DNA of 64,000 nucleotides, from assembly GCA_002900995.3 (NCBI GenBank), contig CM035315.1, positions 124,001 to 188,000 on the forward strand, given 5' to 3'. This DNA comes from Ganoderma boninense. Its lineage: Eukaryota > Basidiomycota > Agaricomycetes > Polyporales > Polyporaceae. Both the position numbers and the translations under genes were made by a program. Of this stretch, positions 58,566-64,000 are shown in pieces (the first letter of the stretch is position 1; every line of letters starts with the position of its first letter). The notes beneath the pieces were generated by a model. It did no database searches. It saw nothing but the letters and a program-made list of their open reading frames with translations, and was not told where the DNA came from.

Positions 58566-59384
58566 GTGCCGCATCTCATAAGAAGTTCGCTCATGCCAGG
58601 CCGATGCTTTCAAGTTACAGAGAACATCGTCCTGCCGGACGAGCCGCTTGGCGAGGGCTCTGACACCTCCAGCATTTCTATGCCGGACGGGAACTTGCAC
58701 TCAGTGTTGCTTCCCCACCCAGAGTTCCTGTGCGGCAGCACAGATGCAGACCGTTTGCCATCGGTGCCCGTCGGCAAAGACGAAACCGGAGATATGTGCA
58801 CGGAAGGGAGCGTGGATAACGGTAGCGAGCATGGAGGGAGCCATGAGGTCCCACCGATCCTCCCCACTGACGTACCGGACGTTATAGTCGAGCCGGCTTC
58901 ATCCCCAGTGCGAATTGGGAACCCCGCTGCGGCGGATCCTGTCCTGGACCGCTTATCGTACGGTTCTCCTCGCTCGAACTTCACTCACGAGGCATCTCCG
59001 CCCCCGCCGTCATCCGGTGTTCCCAGTTCAGGGAATACCCCTTTATCCGCCAGCGTTGCATCGCTGCCTCCACTATCTCCGTTCCTCGGAGTGCTAGGGT
59101 CAGGCCTCCAAGCCGACGAGGATGGCGCTGCGCGCCTGAGCGTCGAAAACGAGTTGGCGAGGCTATACGCTGAGAAGGAAGCCGTCGTCACCGAGATGGC
59201 AAGCATTTCCGCGGCAGAGACGGTGGCACGTAGAATGCAACAAATGTCATTGGTCTCGCTGCCTCAATACTGGAATGCATATCAGCTAGGTCTATCGTTA
59301 CGGGCGCATCAAGCACGGAGTATGTGGGATAGAGCTGGAGAAAGGGGCGAGGGTCCTAGCAACATTGGTGATGGTTTACCTTGA
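58566..59384 (+). CDS. Hypothetical low-complexity protein
   Basis: Single open frame of 272 codons. It is rich in Ser, Pro, Gly, Asp and Glu up to residue ~190, then a helical segment (LSVENELARLYAEKEAVVTE) and a C-terminal part with MQQMSLVSLPQYWNAYQLGL. No recognised domain. The C-terminal helix and lack of stops argue for real coding; the start and a possible upstream exon are uncertain. It is divergent from the zinc-cluster gene. Confidence 0.4.
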   Translation: MPHLIRSSLMPGRCFQVTENIVLPDEPLGEGSDTSSISMPDGNLHSVLLPHPEFLCGSTDADRLPSVPVGKDETGDMCTEGSVDNGSEHGGSHEVPPILPTDVPDVIVEPASSPVRIGNPAAADPVLDRLSYGSPRSNFTHEASPPPPSSGVPSSGNTPLSASVASLPPLSPFLGVLGSGLQADEDGAARLSVENELARLYAEKEAVVTEMASISAAETVARRMQQMSLVSLPQYWNAYQLGLSLRAHQARSMWDRAGERGEGPSNIGDGLP

Positions 59385-59576
59385 AAGGAACAGTTGGAAT
59401 GTGCTGTAAAAATAAGGATTGTTATGCACATGTATACAGGCTTTCATACCGAACTGTTACATTTGCCCTTGAAAACCGACAGCAGGGTGTCAGGGATATC
59501 GATGTGTCAACACAGAGAGAGCTCACCTCCCAGCCAGGCAAATTGCGCGAAACCTTTGCCGGGCCGCACGTTAAGT

Positions 59577-61100
59577 GCAACCGCACTTGCCGCCGCAGGG
59601 TGGCCCACACTGGGCACACCAGGCAGGAGCCCTCGAGGTGCGACTCCCGGCCGGGTGGCAGCAGTACTCAAACCCGCCGGCCGGCCGGGTTTGCCCCCCT
59701 CGATTTTCCGTGCGGCGCGCAGGGCATGCGATTTGGCTGGAAGACATTTGTTAGCACATTGTAGCCCCTTGCAAAATTAAATGTGAGCCAGACCGACGCT
59801 TGGCGCACCAGGCATGGGTCTTCGAGGTGCGAGTCCCGGCCGGGCGTCAGCAGTACGCACACTCGCCACCCGGCCGGGTTTGCCCCCCTCGATTTTCCGT
59901 GTGGCTCGCGAGACGTTCAATTTCACTGGACGACGCGCATTAGTATATGGCAGATTCGGGGAAATGAAAACAGAGCCAGACCGACACTCCGCGCACCAGG
60001 CATGAGTCCTCCAAATGCGACTCCCGGCCGGGCGTCAGCAGTACGCGCACTCGCCACCCGGCCGGGTTTGCCCCCCTCGATTTTCCGTGTGGCTCGCGGG
60101 GCGTGCTATTTCGCTGGAAAACGTGCATTAGTATATGGCAGATTCGCGGAAATGAAAACTGAGCCAGACCGACACTCCGCGCACCAGGCACGAGTCCTCC
60201 AAATGCAAGTCCCGGCCGGGCGTCAGCAGTACGCGCACTCGCCACCCGGCCGGGTTTGCCCCCCTCGATTTTCCGTGCGTTGCGCGGGGCGTTCGCCTTG
60301 GCTGGAAAACATGCATTAGTATATGGTAGGTCAGTGTAAATTAAATATGAACCTGACCGACGCTTGGGTCACCGGGCATGAGTCCTCCAATTGCGAGTCC
60401 CGGCCGGGCGTCAGCAGTACGCGCACTCGCAACCCGGCCGGGCACCCCCCCTCGATTTTCCGTGTGGCTCGCGGGGCGTTCGCCTTCGCTGGACAACGTG
60501 CATTAGCACAATTTACGACCATTGTCGCCAGTAATTACCCGGACCGACACTCGGCGCACCAGCCATGAGTCTTCGAGGTGCGACTCCCGGCCGGGCGTCA
60601 GCAGTACTGGCACTCGCCACCCGGCCAGGTGTGCCCCCCTCGACTTTCCGTGCGGCGCGCGGGACGTTCAATTTCACTAGAAGACGTGCATTAGTATACG
60701 GTAGATTCGGGAAAATAAAAACTGAGCCAGACCGACACTCGGCGCACCTGCCATGAGTCTTCGAGGTGCGAGTCCCGGCCAGGCGTCAGCAGTACGCGCA
60801 CTCGCCACCCGGCCGGGCACGCCCCCCGACTTTTTCATCTGCCCCTCCTTGTTTATGAAGTGTCTGTAAGCGTTTATTGAACAATGTATGTTCAATGATG
60901 TGATCACGCACCGCGATCGAAGCCTGGAGCTCCCGGCGGAGGACCTTGAGGTGCAAATCCCAGCCAGGCATCAGCAGTCACCGCACTGGCCTCCCGGCCA
61001 GGTCGCCTTCATGGGCATCCGTAACGCCCCACCGTGGCGGACGCATGATGTGGTTGGTGTGACTCTCGCAGGTTCGAAGACCGGCCAGACGTGAGCCGTA
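59577..61100 (-). repeat. ~188-bp satellite array, about seven units plus degenerate ends
   Basis: The marker CGGCCGGG/CGGCCAGG occurs at 59692, 59871, 60059, 60247, 60435, 60622 and 60810, with spacings mostly 187-188 bp. More diverged units continue to about 61090. Relative to the array at 41.4 kb it is inverted. Units hold TGGCGCACCAGG and GGTGCGAGTCC, which resemble pol III A and B boxes, only 13 bp apart. Frames through it are repeat peptides, not genes. Confidence 0.85.
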
Positions 61101-61559
61101 CATGCAGTCGCCTTGTGGCCGGGGCCACCTCCCACCGAAATCAGCCAGCACTCTGACCCCTCTCCCTACCCCGATGGAAGACGTACCTATGAGAGGTTAT
61201 CGACATGAACACAAGATTAGTTAAGAATGTAACTCAAGCTTTAGAAGTGCCTCTCCCGGCCGGGTATGAGGGATGTCGGCCTTTGCATCCAAGCATTCAA
61301 TGCTAGCTATTAAGTCTATGATAGCAGATCATCAGGGGGCAGAATACCATCGCATTGTGGACTTATTACTTCCATGAAGTCTATGAAAGGTATTACAGCA
61401 CGCCAAAAGGGGCAGCGATGATGGTTGAAGTGGACCGTATATGAGAGCCCGGCCGAGGGGAGGGCACAGCTATGTGGAGGAAACCGGGCCGGGGCCGGCT
61501 GCCTGACATGTCCAGGGGATTATAGGACCCGGCTGTATGGTAACTACAGGGTACTCTAC
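61101..61559. other. Spacer after satellite, nothing recognised
   Basis: No coding support. A stray GCCGGG motif remains at about 61256. Confidence 0.35.
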
Positions 61560-61921
61560 GGGAATTATGTGGGTACCCTTCGCTGGACACGCTGTGGACT
61601 ACGTTCGCGCCGGGCGACGAGGTCGCAGACCTCGAGACGGCCCTCGCGGCGCGCGCCTCCCTAGGCCTGCCGATCCGCCGCCTCGTCGTCACGCTCCGCA
61701 ACTTCCCAGCCGGCGCCTCGACGCGGGACGATGTCGCGCGGCTGCGCGCCCTCCGAGACGTGCAGGAGGTCATTGTGATGGAGGCGGAGGGCGCGAGCGG
61801 GCTCTGGGAGGCCGATTGGCTGGTGCGGCTCCCGGAGAGGTACGACCTGCCCTCGTGTATCCAGCGGGACTGGCCGACTGTGTGGGGAATGGGGCAGGAT
61901 TGGTGGCGTGGAGCACACTGA
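61560..61921 (+). pseudogene. F-box/LRR C-terminal remnant
   Basis: The plus frame from about 61565 reads LDTLWTTFAPGDEVADLETA, then LGLPIRRLVVTLRNFPAG and LRALRDVQEVIVM. This is typical of the C-terminal leucine-rich part of Agaricomycete F-box proteins. No F-box or upstream exon is present within reach, so this is a truncated piece. A minus-strand open frame over the same bases is arginine/serine-rich and looks like a shadow. Confidence 0.45.
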
Positions 61922-62431
61922 CGAGTACCTCGGCCGACTCGGGGATTGGCCATGGGCAGTCCGTTGTGGTACATAGACTCGAAATGAAGCGCGGTTTCGC
62001 GTCGCACGGGCGAATCGCTGGCATCGACGGCGGGCAGAGGGGACAGATGGTTTGAAGGGGTGGCCACCCTGGACTGTCGGAATTCCAGAACTTTAGAATA
62101 ATGAGAGAGCCTTTTCGACTGCTGATCGCGGTAGGAGTTACAATGACCATCGGGACGGAACCTTCGTTCGACGCAGTTAATGCTCGAGAATGTGTACAAT
62201 CCTAGTTTTCACTTTTGAAATAGCTTTGTTCCGAGGTGACGTCTTCTCGAATGCTCCTGCTACAATACACATTGATTCTCCTACACTATCAAAACGAGAG
62301 GTGGCCTAGTATATAGGCTTCCACAGTCATCTCAAATACGACACATCCGTCACCGCGATAATCTCAACCAGTCAATCTCTCAAACGGTTAATCACTTCCC
62401 CCACGAATACGACTGCATCACATGTATGCCC
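61922..62431. other. Intergenic, nothing recognised
   Basis: No supported gene or repeat. Confidence 0.35.
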
Positions 62432-64000
62432 TCACATGCCGCCTGCAACGCCAACCCCAGGGAAAGCTCCTTGCCCCTCGCGCGCGCTCCTTACACCCTG
62501 ATACCACGCCCTCGACAACGACGCCCACGACGGCCCAGGATTGGGAACATGAGCCTGACTCTCCTGCAACTCCGCTAGTCCGCGTTCCAGGTCCGCTGCC
62601 TTCATCTCCTTGTAGCAGATCTTGCCCGCAGTGTATACGTGCGGCGCGACCTTGTCGTCGTTCTTGCCCAGACACGCTGTTCGCAGCGTGCCACCGCACC
62701 GGCGCGGGCGCCCGGCGGAGACGATGGCGTTCTGGAGGCCGGGGATCGAGGTGGAGAGGCGCTGCACGAACACCTGCACGTCGAACTGCTCGAGCGTGCG
62801 CTCCGCCAGCGTCAACGACTCGAGGTCCAGATTCACGTTTTCGGAGGCGACGACAGTGGGAGTGGATGCCGATGGCGCGCCGATGGTAGACAGGTCGGGA
62901 TCGGGTGTCGCATGGGCGCGAGGCACTTCGTCGAGGGTGTCCTCAGGTGGCGGGGTGATGTCGCGCAGCACAAGCTGGATATCGCTCAGCTGCAAGCCCC
63001 TCATCACGGATTCGATGTCGGCCTATACGCAGAAGACCAGCGGTCTTCAGCTGCCATCCATCTCCTGGTCCACGACAGCGATCCGGCGAGACTCACCAAT
63101 GCCTGCGCGACGTCAATATTGCGATCAACGTCGCCCGCCATCAAGTCGACACTGAGCCCGAGGGTTCGCAAGCCCGCCGCGCCCTCGCTGCGCAGCGCGT
63201 GGAGGAGGTCTGACGAGAGCACGGACGAGAACGGCTGGTTTTCGTACACGAGCGTGAGGTGCGTCGGGCGCGCGGACGCGAGGACCTCCGTGAGCGCGCG
63301 CGGCGCGCGCACCCCAGGCACGTCCTTCACGGCGAGCCGCGGGATGTGGAAGGTCAGGCCGAGGGCCCAGAGGTCGGAGAGCGGCCCGCTTGTAGTTCTG
63401 GATGCCCTTCCACACGAGGGGCCCGGTCTCACCGTCCTCGAACTCAACCACACCCTCGCCGTCGTCGGTGAGGGCGAGCTTCTGGAGCATCATGTTGACC
63501 TGGTGCTGAGCGCGCGAGACGCCGAGCTGCGCGTACTCGCCGATGATCGTGCGGTGGCTCTCCGAGGTGAGGTGCACGAGGTTGGGGAGCGCGTGGATGT
63601 ACGGGATCGGGCTGGGCGCGACGTTGTTGCAGAGGATGAGGCTGCGGACTTCCGGGTAGATCGTCTCTGGCGGAGAGAGCAGGCCTTCTGACTCCGTGTA
63701 GGCATCACTCCAGAACCCGCACATCAGCTCTTGAAGGGTGGACGCAGAGTGCTGGAGAAGCTGCAGGGGGTGCCTGGATGGCATGAAATATTGACTGGGG
63801 TCGGTGTCGGGCCCAAACTGGCCGGCTGGATGGAACAGGATACTTGCGATGAGGAGCTTGGACTGAAGCGTCCTGACCATCTCACAGGACCAAGCTCCGA
63901 CATCGACTATCATCAAGAGCTTGACAGTCTGAAGCGAGGCAAAGGCGGGGAGAAGGTAGGGGTGTGCCGCGAAAGATTGCTCCGCTCGGAGACAGAGGCG
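62432..64000 (-). CDS. F-box/LRR-like protein, 3' part (cut by window edge)
   Basis: Minus-strand gene entering from the right edge. Exon blocks: TLQELMCGFWSDAYTESEG, YPEVRSLILCNNVAPSPIPY and LPNLVHLTSESHRTIIGEYA (about 63750-63540); then SDLWALGLTFHIPRLAVKDV and HLTLVYENQPFSSVLSSDLL (about 63375-63200) in a shifted frame; then after an intron SDIQLVLRDITPPPEDTLDE (about 62985-62925) and a C-terminal exon to the stop complementary to 62432-62434. The frame change near 63391 has no obvious intron and may be a one-base error or mutation. Leucine-rich spacing suggests an F-box/LRR protein whose F-box lies outside the window. Confidence 0.5.

Noticed and set aside
59783..60319. 178-codon open frame through the second satellite array
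   Set aside because: Same repeat peptide as in the first array; open only because the unit length happens to avoid stops.
61393..62199. 268-codon minus-strand open frame
   Set aside because: Its composition (Arg/Ser/Pro with no pattern) and the better LRR-like frame on the plus strand mark it as a shadow of the F-box remnant at 61560-61921.
62639..63691. 350-codon plus-strand frame opposite the partial F-box/LRR gene
   Set aside because: The minus strand has leucine-rich blocks and splice logic; the plus frame is a GC-rich antisense shadow.

Overview
The window looks like nuclear DNA of an Agaricomycete (mushroom-forming basidiomycete). Genes are cut by many introns of roughly 40-70 nt, some with a CTAAC-type branch point. 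Families typical of this group are present: expanded F-box/LRR proteins, an NFX1-type zinc-finger helicase, a KDZ transposase with its cysteine cluster, a fungal TET/JBP-like dioxygenase, a chromodomain Gypsy element and a fungal binuclear-zinc-cluster protein. There are no bacterial-style operons, CRISPR arrays or rRNA genes. The species cannot be named from the sequence alone.

Layout. 1-7.3 kb: a tandemly duplicated, divergently transcribed pair of long helical proteins, one of which carries a central hydrophobic hairpin. 7.7-8.2 kb: a decayed F-box fragment. 9.0-23.8 kb: a CCCH/SF1-helicase/NFX1-finger gene (ZNFX1/Hrr1/SAD-3 class), split in a coding exon by a 6,954-bp Ty3/Gypsy chromovirus with identical 436-bp LTRs and a 5-bp target duplication. 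24.9-28.6 kb: an F-box-WD40 gene with one in-frame stop and a 5'-truncated LINE inserted in a WD repeat. 28.7-33.7 kb: an F-box/LRR cluster of one decayed, one intact and one frameshifted member. 34.0-37.7 kb: two minus-strand paralogues of unknown function. 38.5-40.5 kb: a further F-box/LRR gene, split by a ~329-bp MITE. 41.4-42.1 kb and 59.6-61.1 kb: two arrays of a ~188-bp satellite in opposite orientation. 42.2-48.5 kb: a KDZ-type DNA transposon whose TET/JBP-like gene and transposase gene abut through a TAATG stop/start overlap. 48.7-54.5 kb: an unknown Agaricomycete gene split by a 2.6-kb element made of two ~1-kb inverted arms. 54.7-59.4 kb: a zinc-cluster protein and a low-complexity protein. 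61.5-64 kb: F-box/LRR remnants and a partial gene.

The unifying theme is an accessory region under heavy transposon attack. Four unrelated element classes (LTR, LINE, MITE, long-inverted-repeat) each sit inside a coding exon. In the first three, removing the element and one target duplication restores the host reading frame. One victim is a helicase of a family tied to RNA silencing. The KDZ element carries a putative DNA-base oxidase, and the long inverted repeat could yield double-stranded RNA. Several single-base frameshifts fall in short homopolymers, so sequencing error must be separated from real decay.
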